Origin: Akkermansiaceae bacterium
GTDB taxonomy: Bacteria; Verrucomicrobiota; Verrucomicrobiia; Verrucomicrobiales; Akkermansiaceae
DNA length: 64,000 nt
NCBI GenBank assembly: GCA_905181965.1
Contig: CAJIZY010000013.1
Location: 124,001-188,000, forward strand
Direction: 5' to 3'
Shown: positions 19,001-27,834 of the stretch, in pieces
How positions within the stretch are numbered: the stretch's first letter is position 1
Layout: each line of letters opens with the position of its first letter
Program-made: the position numbers and the translations under genes
The notes under the pieces: model-generated
Seen by the model: only the letters and a program-made list of their open reading frames with translations
What the model was told of the DNA's origin: nothing
The model's database searches: none

Positions 19001-22000
19001 TTACTTCGTAATCGGTTGAGAGATTCGTAGATATGCGAAAAGGTTTCGAAGGGCAGCGTCATCCAGACCATTGAGAAGACCCGCAGGCATAAGACTTCGA
19101 CCAGCAGGCTTTAGAGACCTGATTTTTTTGCGGGGGATCGTGATGTCGGCCCCATCAAAACCCCGCAGGACGATACTATTAGTGTCTTCATCGGAAAGAA
19201 AGCCACTCAGGACCCGCCTATCGCGGGTTGTCACAATGACATTTTCATAGCCTTCTCGAATCTCTGCGTCTGGCTCAAGGATACTTACCAACATTGTGCT
19301 CAAGTCGTCCCTTTGGTAGCGAGTCAGATCAGGCCCGACCTCTCCGCCTTTGAAGAAAAGCTTGTGGCAACTGGCGCAGCGCACCATGAAAATGGACTCG
19401 CCAGCGTATGGATCTCCCGGTTGGACAGAAAGAATTTTTTCTAAGGCATCTAACCGTAGAGACGGAGTTTGCTCTTCGACATTGGGAAATTTTTCGTGAA
19501 GCAAATCATTAATTTTGGAATTATCGTGGAGCACAAGCCGGGCTAAAAGATCCCGATCAAAATCGCCGGGTGGAATATCATTTGGCCCGACGGCTTGCAA
19601 AAGAGTTAAAGCCCAGACAGGTCTAGAGGAGAGGAGATTGAGAATAGCGGATTGAAATTCTAGAGAGGACTTCGGGTAAAAGTTCACGAGAGTTTCTCCA
19701 ATCTCCTTGTCGTCATAATTTTGCAAGGCGACTATTGCATCTCGATTAAGAGACTGGGCATCCACCGAGATTGCGAGAGCGAGGAGCTTCTTCCAAACCT
19801 CAGCAGTGCCTTGGTAGGTTCCAAATGCCCTGATTACTACGAGCCGGTCTGCAGAAGTCGCCTGCGAATTAGAAAGTAGCTTGATGCCCTCTTCCAGAGC
19901 TTGCGCCTCTCCTCGCCGTATACGCATCGAGAGAGAAGGGCGACCCAATCTCGAATTCAGCTCGTCGGGAAGAGCTGGAATTGTCCTTCCCTCAAATGCT
20001 TTTTCAAAACCTCCCATCAAGGCGGCGCGAGCAGCCAGATCCGGCGCGAGTTCCAGAAGGCGCGCACAACAAAGAAAGTCGCCTCGGGTCCCCGCTTCTG
20101 CAAAGCGGCGCATTAGGCGAGGCGCAATATGATTTAGAAAGAAAGGTGATGCCCACAGCTTAGGATCAGTAAAAACTTCTAAGACAGCCTCAGCTTGGTC
20201 CTTGCAGTATGTCTCCACCACATGCCACGCCATCAGCGGAATAAAAGGATCCTGAAGATGATGAGGCCGCTCGATGATTTCCTTAGCAAGCGCAAGTCCT
20301 TGTGCGTATTCAAGGCAACCCGCCGTCGAGAGGATCTGACACTGAACTTCGGCATTTGTTTCCCTCCTAGCAAGCCTCAGGATTTGATAAAAAAGTTCAG
20401 GCTCAATTTCCCCGCCATCGGCAGAGAGCCTGATGATCCACGCCCGCACCATGGGGGACGGATGATTAAGATATAGGCGGGCAGCCTCGAGATGAAGACT
20501 GCCCATCTGATGAAGCACCCAAAGAGCTTCCAAAGCAGGGTGGGGGTTCTTCTGTTCGAGGAGTGCCTCTAATTGCGGGACGATGGTAAGATCCGCACGC
20601 TGGGCCAGCAAACGAACAGCCGTTTGTCGGTGCCAAAGGTTGTCATGTCCGAGGAATTCTATCAATTCCAAGGAGGTCTTACTTTCCAAATTTCGGTCCT
20701 TGATGAGCGAAGCGTCTTTCCCCCGGAGTCGATAGATACGTCCGCTATCAGGATCAATCTGACCTTGGTAATTTTGTCCGTGGGCAATATATTGTTCACG
20801 AAAATCTGAAATAATCACACCACCACAAGGGGCATTTGCTAGGTAAACTGGTCGGAAGGTGAGGTCCTTGCTTCGAAGGGGAAATCCCATGTCAGAAGTT
20901 TTAAAAGTGCTGCCCAACACACTCCGGCTTGAGGTGATGAGATAGTGGTGTAGCGGATCAACACTAAGCAAAGTCCCTTGCAACCGGGCGGGAAGAGCTG
21001 GGGCATCAACAAAAATCCCTAAATGAGAAAAACGTGGAACTGGATTGGTGCTTTCCATCATTGAGAGTTCCCCAAAAGCAAACGGATTTGGAGGAGGGCC
21101 AAACTTCCCAGGATTCTTTCCCTGCTTCAAATATTGTCCGTTTTGCACGAAATGAAAGCCCCGAGTTTCGCTCCCATTGTGGCCGCTAAAAAGCCGGCCT
21201 TCGGCATCGAAACTAAGCCCAAAGATATTACCTCCGCCATCAGCGAACACTTCAAATTTTTGGGAAGAAGGATGATAGCGCCAAACAAGGGGGCCTTCAT
21301 TGTAAATCGGCGGATCATTAAATCCAGGTCGAGTGACCCTACTAGTGGTCGTGCTGCCCTGACCACCGTAAAGCCATCCATCAGGCCCCCAAGTGAGACC
21401 GTTAGCCACGCTGTGAGTGTCTTCAAACCCGAATCCCGCAAGTCGAATCTCAGGATCTCCATCAGGAATATCATCACCATTTTTATCGTGGTAAAATAAG
21501 AGATATGGAGTGTGCATGACCCAAATACCACCCCATCCCCGCACGACAGAATTGGCCATATTGAGCCCTTCAAAAATATTTTTTCCTGTCTCATAAGTAC
21601 CGTCACCGTCGCGATCTTCGTGCACGCTTATAATATCTACTCCTCGGTCATGATGGGGCGGTGCGGGAGGAATACGATTATACTTCGAACGATAATACTG
21701 GTCCCGCCCGGTCATCTTGAGACCTGCTGGATAGGGATACTGTCGATATTGAGCGACCCATAAGCGGCCTCGGGCATCAAAGCTGAAGTGTGTTGGCTGA
21801 GCAATTTCTGGCTCGCTCAGTAAGCCCTCGACAGCAAGATCGTCATCGGTCTCCAATAGGAGTAGATCTTTCCCGGGAGGAATCTGTCGACCACGGATAG
21901 GGTTAATTGTGCGAGCCAGAGGACGGCTTGAGAGCTTAAATTGACTCCCTAAATAGGCAGCAAATTCCGGCTTCTTTACTTTAGCCTCGAAATCAGCAGC

Positions 22001-22468
22001 GTCAGGCTGAGTAGTCGTAAACTCCCACTCCTGATCTAGCACCAGTTCGTTAAAATAATCGATCAGCACCGGAGCCGAAGCCAAGCCCCTAGCGATGCCT
22101 TTGCTATCAATATGAATGACAAGCGCGTTGAATTTATTTTTTACCAGGATATCTTTAGGAATTTTAAAACGTTGTTCTTCACCCAAAGGAATTCCGTCAG
22201 ACTTAATGATGATTTTGCCATTCAAGAAGACCTCAAATTTTCCTGGGAGGTCAGCCATTGCGATAACCGTAGAGCTACGCCAAAGATCCCGCTCGTCCCC
22301 GGCGGAGGTCACAAGGCGATCGGGGACCTGAAGAAAACAACGCGCCCATAGTTGCTTGGAAATCTCGGGAGTTCTGGTCGGAATCTTAGTTCGGGCCCAT
22401 TGAGCACCTCTGACATCCACGATGGCAAATAGAATACAGCAGGCTACGAAAAAGGACCGGACAACCAT
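19001..22468 (-). CDS. Secreted PVC propeller dehydrogenase with HEAT repeats and heme c
   Basis: The 1155-residue protein has a signal peptide (MVVRSFFVACCILFAIVDVRG) and a galactose-binding-like N-terminal domain (KFEVFLNGKIIIKSDG). The membrane-bound dehydrogenase propeller follows (FDARGRLWVAQYRQYPYP, HEDRDGDGTYETGKNIFEGL, ANGLTWGPDGWLYGGQGS, HNGSETRGFHFVQ). HEAT repeats span about residues 590-990, then a single C-terminal heme site CASCHKLFFKGGEVGPDLTRY near residue 1030. It shares its plan with the 4949-8617 protein but has a sugar-binding-like domain where that one has an SGNH-like domain. It is probably periplasmic or surface-attached; the substrate is unknown. Confidence 0.87.
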   Translation of the reverse strand: MVVRSFFVACCILFAIVDVRGAQWARTKIPTRTPEISKQLWARCFLQVPDRLVTSAGDERDLWRSSTVIAMADLPGKFEVFLNGKIIIKSDGIPLGEEQRFKIPKDILVKNKFNALVIHIDSKGIARGLASAPVLIDYFNELVLDQEWEFTTTQPDAADFEAKVKKPEFAAYLGSQFKLSSRPLARTINPIRGRQIPPGKDLLLLETDDDLAVEGLLSEPEIAQPTHFSFDARGRLWVAQYRQYPYPAGLKMTGRDQYYRSKYNRIPPAPPHHDRGVDIISVHEDRDGDGTYETGKNIFEGLNMANSVVRGWGGIWVMHTPYLLFYHDKNGDDIPDGDPEIRLAGFGFEDTHSVANGLTWGPDGWLYGGQGSTTTSRVTRPGFNDPPIYNEGPLVWRYHPSSQKFEVFADGGGNIFGLSFDAEGRLFSGHNGSETRGFHFVQNGQYLKQGKNPGKFGPPPNPFAFGELSMMESTNPVPRFSHLGIFVDAPALPARLQGTLLSVDPLHHYLITSSRSVLGSTFKTSDMGFPLRSKDLTFRPVYLANAPCGGVIISDFREQYIAHGQNYQGQIDPDSGRIYRLRGKDASLIKDRNLESKTSLELIEFLGHDNLWHRQTAVRLLAQRADLTIVPQLEALLEQKNPHPALEALWVLHQMGSLHLEAARLYLNHPSPMVRAWIIRLSADGGEIEPELFYQILRLARRETNAEVQCQILSTAGCLEYAQGLALAKEIIERPHHLQDPFIPLMAWHVVETYCKDQAEAVLEVFTDPKLWASPFFLNHIAPRLMRRFAEAGTRGDFLCCARLLELAPDLAARAALMGGFEKAFEGRTIPALPDELNSRLGRPSLSMRIRRGEAQALEEGIKLLSNSQATSADRLVVIRAFGTYQGTAEVWKKLLALAISVDAQSLNRDAIVALQNYDDKEIGETLVNFYPKSSLEFQSAILNLLSSRPVWALTLLQAVGPNDIPPGDFDRDLLARLVLHDNSKINDLLHEKFPNVEEQTPSLRLDALEKILSVQPGDPYAGESIFMVRCASCHKLFFKGGEVGPDLTRYQRDDLSTMLVSILEPDAEIREGYENVIVTTRDRRVLSGFLSDEDTNSIVLRGFDGADITIPRKKIRSLKPAGRSLMPAGLLNGLDDAALRNLFAYLRISQPITK

Positions 22469-22557
22469 TGCGCTATCATCACGATGGAAGACAGAGAGAG
22501 AAGAAAAATCCTCAAAGCTTTAATCGCAATAAGCCACCTTTCTCAGACAACCCTACC

Positions 22558-23046
22558 CTATTTATTTAATTCCACATAAAGAGTCCGAGACAAATCTCCA
22601 CCCTGATCTTCAAATACCTCAACGGCCCTCTCACTTAACTTAATGAAGCATAAGCCCTCTTTACAGTAGATTCGCCCATCCAATGATTTTGATCGCGCAA
22701 CTCCTATCGTAGCCGCCCTTATTCCCTCTCTTAAATTCTGCTTAGAATCAGACGAAGAATACTCTGGAATCTGGTGAGTGTGAAAATTGACTACCCCGGA
22801 TACCGAAACTTCGAACTCAGCTGTTTCTAGAACCTCAGAAAAAATAGGATCCGGGCACTCTTTCTCATGGGTGTGCCATGACTCGCGGACACTTTTGAGA
22901 AAGCCTGCTTCTTCTTCACCGATTCGATAATTCACCAACTCATGGCCTCGAATGAGCGTTCGAATTTTGTTATATTCTTTTTGAGCATTCGAATGCCCAC
23001 AGGAACTGAAGGAGACAAGGGCAAGAAAAACCAAGCTTATAGCCAT
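22558..23046 (-). CDS. Small lipoprotein of unknown function
   Basis: The start at 23046 gives MAISLVFLALVSFSSC, a signal peptide ending in a plausible lipobox (FSSC), and a protein of about 162 residues. I do not recognise a domain. The body is mixed alpha/beta with HTHEKECPDP, AEFEVSVSGVVNFHTHQIPEY and a Cys pair in RIYCKEGLCFIKLSE. An upstream ATG at 23076 would add a basic decapeptide. It lies 118 nt downstream of the ankyrin lipoprotein in the same direction and may share its transcript. Confidence 0.6.
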   Translation of the reverse strand: MAISLVFLALVSFSSCGHSNAQKEYNKIRTLIRGHELVNYRIGEEEAGFLKSVRESWHTHEKECPDPIFSEVLETAEFEVSVSGVVNFHTHQIPEYSSSDSKQNLREGIRAATIGVARSKSLDGRIYCKEGLCFIKLSERAVEVFEDQGGDLSRTLYVELNK

Positions 23047-23164
23047 CTTCCACCTAACCCTTTCTTTTCCCCGCATTATCAGAATTTAAGAACACTGGAA
23101 CAGTCAAACCAGCTTTTTCCTAGCTAATCAGTCAACAAAGTATCCAACTATAAAATCAACAAGA

Positions 23165-24283
23165 CTATTTAGCACGGAGCATTTCAGCAATCTTAGGCCG
23201 GTTCTCTTGAAGTAAACCGTAATCAAGTTTGAATCCCACAGGAGCGAGAAGTCCTTCTAAAAATTCATAAACTGGCCTTACCTCCTCAAAGGAACTAGAG
23301 ACACCATCCAAAGCTGTAGCGCCGTCATTCGTCTTCACCGTCTTATCTGCCCCTTTTTCTAAAAGAGCCTTCACAAGTTCGACAAGGCCGAAAAATGAAG
23401 CGACATGCAGAGCCGTCGCGCCATCATCCTTCTTCACCTCAATATCCGCACCATTTTCAATGAGCAGTAGGGCGATCTCAGACCGATCAAAAACCGCGGC
23501 TACTTGCAAGGCCGTGCTTCCGTCTTCGTTAACGGCCTGATTTAAGTTCATTCCCTCTGCGAGGTATTTCTTAACCACTTCTTTGTTTCCTAGAACCACT
23601 GCATTCCCGACCAGCTCCGCTTTTATAGCATTGGAAGAAGCATCGCCCCCTGACTCTTGAAGCATCTTAGCGATCTTTGGCCGGTTCTTCTTGAGTAGAT
23701 CGTAATCAATTTCGAATCCAGCAGGAGCAAGCGCCCCTTCAATTATCTTATAAAATGGCATTAACTCGTCAAAGGGCATCATCACTATAGAAAGAGCCGT
23801 CGAGCCATCATTTGTTCGTGCGCTGGTGTTTACCCCCTTATCTAACAAGGCCCGCACAATTTCCAAACGACCGTAAAAAGCGGCAGCATGAAGAACTGTC
23901 GAGCCATCATCAATTTTCACCTCCAAGTCCGCGCCAGATTCGATCAAAAGAAGCGAGATCTCGGTATGATCAAAAGTTACCGCCATCACCAGTGCCGTGC
24001 TCCCATTTTCGGCAACTGCTCGATTCAAGTCAGATCCCGCTTCGATGTATGCTCTGACGACCTCGAAATCCCCTTCTACAACAGCCTCTTCGAGACTTTT
24101 TGCAGGTTTTTTTTCTAACGAATCTTCTGATCTTTTTTCTAGATTAATCGAGGTCGCCTCCTCGTTAAGTGAAGTCGTAGCATCTCCTCGTTCTGCTGCA
24201 GAATTATCGGGATCCCCGCAACTTACTTGGAAAACGCAGAAAGCTAATAATAACAAAATCTTTGCTTGGATTAGTCTTTTCAT
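23165..24283 (-). CDS. Ankyrin-repeat lipoprotein with internal duplication
   Basis: The 372-residue protein has a signal peptide and lipobox (VFQVSC, Cys22), followed by a low-complexity acidic/basic linker (about residues 23-62). Two homologous halves follow (about 65-217 and 221-372). Each has three ankyrin units (GSTALVMAVTFDHTEISLLL / GSTALQVAAVFDRSEIALLL; STVLHAAAFYGRLEIVRALL / TALHVASFFGLVELVKALL; TNDGSTALS / TNDGATALD) and each ends with a shared tail: APAGFEIDYDLLKKNRPKIA versus APVGFKLDYGLLQENRPKIA. Membrane-anchored ankyrin proteins bind partner proteins; no catalytic domain is visible. The start gives the canonical leader MKRLIQAKILLLLAFCVF. Confidence 0.85.
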   Translation of the reverse strand: MKRLIQAKILLLLAFCVFQVSCGDPDNSAAERGDATTSLNEEATSINLEKRSEDSLEKKPAKSLEEAVVEGDFEVVRAYIEAGSDLNRAVAENGSTALVMAVTFDHTEISLLLIESGADLEVKIDDGSTVLHAAAFYGRLEIVRALLDKGVNTSARTNDGSTALSIVMMPFDELMPFYKIIEGALAPAGFEIDYDLLKKNRPKIAKMLQESGGDASSNAIKAELVGNAVVLGNKEVVKKYLAEGMNLNQAVNEDGSTALQVAAVFDRSEIALLLIENGADIEVKKDDGATALHVASFFGLVELVKALLEKGADKTVKTNDGATALDGVSSSFEEVRPVYEFLEGLLAPVGFKLDYGLLQENRPKIAEMLRAK

Positions 24284-24869
24284 TGGTTCACTTAAATTGG
24301 GATGAAATCGGCGCTGATTCTACAGGCCAACGATGTTAATTCGTCTTCTCTTAGTAAGATCGTCGTCGAAATAGAAAACCGAAATTTTTAATGATTTTCT
24401 AGGAGCTCTGTCTACCGAACGATAAAAGTATTCAACTCTCAAATACTTTATTACCAATAATGAAACTTCTAAAATTAATCAGCCTCATCATCTTAACCTT
24501 ATCATCACTCTGCGAGGCACTTGATGAATTGGGAGTAGTTGAAATCATCGTCAAATCACATCATGGATTAATTCTATTCGGTGTTGTCCAATCAATTTCC
24601 GCATTTCAAGAATTCATTGAAAAATCGAAGGAAATCAGAAACTAAAATGAGTATTAGGATGTGCGTAGCTCAATTAAAAAAGCGCACTGATTTCTCATTT
24701 AGATTCGCCTTTGCTGCAACTATACGAAAATCCATTTACGCGTTCCTAAGTAACCAGGTTCAGTCAAAGCAGTGGGCTTCAAGGGATCGAGCTGGGATCT
24801 TTGAAAGGCTGGACATCTAACCAAAAAATTATCCAAGTTATCTTGCTGCTAAAAGAATAAGCATTCTCC
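24284..24869. other. AT-rich intergenic region, no firm gene
   Basis: This 586-nt stretch separates the divergently promoted ankyrin gene from the end of the EF-hand/SGNH gene. It holds one weak small ORF (24460-24645). A short stretch near 24661-24690 vaguely resembles a tRNA D-arm, but the stem does not pair. Nothing else was seen. Confidence 0.5.
24460..24645 (+). CDS. Possible 61-residue exported or membrane peptide
   Basis: An ATG-initiated ORF encodes MKLLKLISLIILTLSSLCEA, a good signal-peptide-like start, then a second mildly hydrophobic stretch (GLILFGVVQSISAF). No convincing Shine-Dalgarno sequence precedes the ATG and no family is recognised. It lies alone in an AT-rich gap where chance ORFs are common, so confidence is low. 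Confidence 0.25.
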   Translation: MKLLKLISLIILTLSSLCEALDELGVVEIIVKSHHGLILFGVVQSISAFQEFIEKSKEIRN

Positions 24870-26012
24870 CTAGTCTTTATTTAATTTCGCATTAAAAGGC
24901 GCAATTCTTTTGGAAACCACTTGTGCAAGCTCTTTCAAATCAATCTTTCCCAAGCCCTCAACCCTCTGATCCTCGAGCTTCGAAAGGTCATATTCATAAA
25001 GAGTTTGAAGCCACAATAATGCTCCTAGCTCTGAAACAAGCTCCCCCGAGTGACCAAGTTCGTCATTAAATAACTGTCGCTTCTTTCTCTTACTCTCGGC
25101 CCTTGTTTTTCGATTTGGATCCAAGATATACTTCACTCCAGATAATTTCTGATCCCGTAGTCGATCAATGAGTTCGTATGCTCCAAGGGCATATGGGCAA
25201 AATAAAACCTTATTTTTCGGATACTTCTCTCGCAAAGCAGCAATCAAAGTTTCGTTAAATTCGGTGACTTTTTTTTGCGCCATCTTTGATGCCGACTGTT
25301 CCACCTCATGAGGCTGCTTTGCCCAAGGCAGCGCGACCATAAATATGACCTCTGAATTTTGGGCAATCGCAAAGTCAAACCAACGACTGTAATGTTCTAT
25401 CGAGCTATCCTGCGGTGAGTAGTAAGTCATTACTAGAAGATCAATTTTCTTAGTCTCTAGAATTTCCTTTGCTTGCTCACGTTTCTTTTTGGCAGCCCAC
25501 AGGCCACCCGGAGAGCCGTTTGCACCACCACTAAAAACTGAATATTGGGCATGGCCCTTGATATCGCTTGGTATCATTTTCGCTAATTTCCATACACTCG
25601 GCTGAAAAAAACTATGGCCCATATATAGTCCATTATATCCCTTGATTTCACCCTCTTTCAGAATGGCGTTGCTTGGGGGATTTTGAGCCTTAGGCGGCTT
25701 AATCACTTCTTTCCGTATTTGAGACTCTTCTTCACCCCTCTGCTGGGCCCTAAAGGCCCTTGCTTCAATGAGCGTCAGAACTCCGTCTTTATTAGTATCG
25801 GCCTCAGGGAATTCTTTAAGCGCTTGTCTAAGCCGCTCATTATTTTTTGAAGAAATCTCCCCCTTTAAAGGAGAAGCCAAAAGGCTGGGCGCCAGCAGAA
25901 GTGAGAATAAAAATACGCAGATTTTGGGAGTGCTCCAAACCCAGTTTCCCCTATCAATTAAAAGCTGGTCACTTGAAACATTAACGGGCTGCTCTTGAGA
26001 GTAAAATGTCAT
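24870..26012 (-). CDS. Secreted protein with EF-hand and SGNH-like domain
   Basis: The protein is about 380 residues from the ATG at 26012 (an ATG at 26072 is also in frame). The n-region is long, with the hydrophobic segment ICVFLFSLLLAPSLLAS. Next is a single EF-hand loop, ADTNKDGVLTLIEARAF. The C-terminal 250 residues start with GYNGLYMGHSFFQPSVWKLA, where GHSF takes the place of the GDS block of SGNH hydrolases. LLVMTYYSPQDSSIEHYSRW and a final DELGHSGELVSELGALLW (His block) follow. It therefore looks like an SGNH-fold protein with a canonical Ser in GHSF. Substrate and pathway are unknown. Confidence 0.65.
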   Translation of the reverse strand: MTFYSQEQPVNVSSDQLLIDRGNWVWSTPKICVFLFSLLLAPSLLASPLKGEISSKNNERLRQALKEFPEADTNKDGVLTLIEARAFRAQQRGEEESQIRKEVIKPPKAQNPPSNAILKEGEIKGYNGLYMGHSFFQPSVWKLAKMIPSDIKGHAQYSVFSGGANGSPGGLWAAKKKREQAKEILETKKIDLLVMTYYSPQDSSIEHYSRWFDFAIAQNSEVIFMVALPWAKQPHEVEQSASKMAQKKVTEFNETLIAALREKYPKNKVLFCPYALGAYELIDRLRDQKLSGVKYILDPNRKTRAESKRKKRQLFNDELGHSGELVSELGALLWLQTLYEYDLSKLEDQRVEGLGKIDLKELAQVVSKRIAPFNAKLNKD

Positions 26013-26361
26013 GGCAATATCTAATAAACTTCTTCGTCGGGCAAATGTTACGAAAAAAATCAACAAAACCACCCCATTAAATCGCTGGTGGCGCGTATCG
26101 CGCTTCCGATGGTGCTAATTATTTAAGTTATTACCACTTTTGGCTGTGACTCCTAAAAACGTGACCCAACTCAATTTCCCCGGCCCCATCTCCAAAAGAG
26201 CCTTAATCGAAGGTGTCAAAGTCATGAGCGCCTGTCGAAAGCGTATCCCCTCGTTGGAAAATTTATTCGATGATAAAGATAGGCTCTAAAAGCACTGGAA
26301 AGAGGAGACTGAATCGAAGGTTGGACTAGCCAAGCCTAACTTGTGTTGATTAGGTTCCGGC
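26013..26361. other. Intergenic region before the MFS gene
   Basis: This 349-nt gap contains a short open frame from GTG 26146 to 26289 (48 codons, including LNFPGPISKRALIEGVKVMS). It has no recognisable family and no good ribosome-binding site. I see no clear promoter or terminator. Confidence 0.4.
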
Positions 26362-27564
26362 GTGAATTCTAGGAACCAACTACCCTACTACGGGTGGATG
26401 ATAGTCGCTCTCGCAGCGCTAGCCATGGTCGCGACCTTGCCTGGCCGAACCGTCGGTTTAGGGCTAATCACAGAATCTTTGATTTCCGAGTTTGGCATGA
26501 CACGTACTGAATACGCGAAGTTCAATATGATTGCCACCTTACTGGGCACGGCTGGTGCCTTAATCGCTGGGCCGCTTACCGATCGTTTCGGCATACGTGT
26601 CACCCTCTCAGGGACATTGATCTTATTAGGCTGCTTGGTCATGACCATGAGCCAGTGGGTGACGGCGGCTACCATCATGGCCTTTTTAATTCTGACGCGT
26701 ACGGTTGGGCAAAGTGCGCTATCGACTATCAGCGTCACCAGCGTTGGTAAATGGTTCACGACCCGCTTGGCAATTGCCATGGGTGTCTTCTCTGTAATCG
26801 TGGCTATAGGTTTCAGTGTGGCAATCGTGGGTGCCCAGACACAAATTGCGATCATTGGCTGGCGCAAAGTATGGATGACAATAGGCCTATCAATTCTCAT
26901 ATTAGGTTTACTGTGTGTCGCGTTGGCGAGACGAGGAGAATCGTCTCACCAAGCCAGCGAAGAGCTCGGAAACGGGACCGTTTTTACCTTACGAGAAGCT
27001 CTTCTTACACCGTGCTTCTGGGTTTTTGCGATTGGAATGGCTTTATATGGCGGTTTGATCGCAAGTGTGAGTTTGTTTAATGAATCGATCTTGCAAGAAT
27101 TAGGCTTTGGCCAAGAGACATTCCGTTATGCCATGGCAGGACTGATGAGTGCTGGCTTATTGGGTAACATGATAGCAGCATGGTCTGCGGGCCGAATCGG
27201 ATTACCACGTGTGATGGCTATCAGCCTTGCGATCTTAACCATTGTGATGCTCACTTACGACCGCTTGCAATCAGACTGGCAAGTCATCACGCATGCCGGC
27301 ATTTTCGGCTTCTGTGGTGGGGTGTTTTCCGTGCTGTTCTTTACTGGCTTTGGTCAAGCCTTTGGGCATACCCACCTCGGAAAAATCCAGGGCTGCGCCC
27401 AAGTTTTGGCTGTCATTGCTTCAGCTTTAGGGCCTTGGTGGTTGGCCGATGTTCAGCAGCGCCTCGGCAGCTACTTTTTCGCTATGACAAGCGCAGCGCC
27501 AGTGTTCGCCTTAGTCGCAATCTGCGCTTGGTTCACCAGGATACCCTCAAGGCAATCGCTGTAA
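26362..27564 (+). CDS. MFS transporter
   Basis: The 400-residue integral membrane protein has about 12 predicted helices. It starts at GTG 26362 just before YYGWMIVALAALAMVATLPG. The MFS loop 2-3 signature is GPLTDRFGIRVTLSG. The N-terminal pattern (YGWMIVALA followed by GLITESLISEFGMTRTEY) resembles the oxalate/formate antiporter-type group of carboxylate transporters, but substrate cannot be assigned. A related block, LTRTVGQSALSTISVTSVGKWF, lies in helix 4-5. It stands alone between an oppositely oriented gene and the end of the nine-gene catabolic operon. A carboxylate role would fit that neighbour but is speculation. Confidence 0.85.
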   Translation: MNSRNQLPYYGWMIVALAALAMVATLPGRTVGLGLITESLISEFGMTRTEYAKFNMIATLLGTAGALIAGPLTDRFGIRVTLSGTLILLGCLVMTMSQWVTAATIMAFLILTRTVGQSALSTISVTSVGKWFTTRLAIAMGVFSVIVAIGFSVAIVGAQTQIAIIGWRKVWMTIGLSILILGLLCVALARRGESSHQASEELGNGTVFTLREALLTPCFWVFAIGMALYGGLIASVSLFNESILQELGFGQETFRYAMAGLMSAGLLGNMIAAWSAGRIGLPRVMAISLAILTIVMLTYDRLQSDWQVITHAGIFGFCGGVFSVLFFTGFGQAFGHTHLGKIQGCAQVLAVIASALGPWWLADVQQRLGSYFFAMTSAAPVFALVAICAWFTRIPSRQSL

Positions 27565-27834
27565 TCGATCATCACTATTTATTAATTCAGCCTCTATAGG
27601 ACCGATGATCTTCAGCTTGAGAAAATTACACGCTGAAACTCCTGAAATCGCCATTATCTTAGGCGCTAACAACATGGCATCGAGGAAAACAGTAGAATTG
27701 ATAGACGTCCGATCATTTGCAGACAAAACATGAATGACTTGGGTAAGTAGGCGGATCTCTGAACTTCTCGTAAATCTTTGCGACTCCCGATCGAGTCACT
27801 TTTAGTTCGAAGCAAAGAAAGCAAAAGAGGGTTT

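Noticed and set aside
24661-24740. Stretch resembling a tRNA D-arm (TAGCTCAATTA...)
   Set aside because: The D-stem does not pair and no acceptor or T-arm with GTTCRA could be fitted.
26146-26289. 48-codon open frame upstream of the MFS gene
   Set aside because: Too short, starts with GTG without a ribosome-binding site and has no recognisable family.
26362-27564. Horizontal transfer of the MFS gene
   Set aside because: The gene looks somewhat proteobacterial in style but I could not compute composition or phylogeny, so no claim is made.
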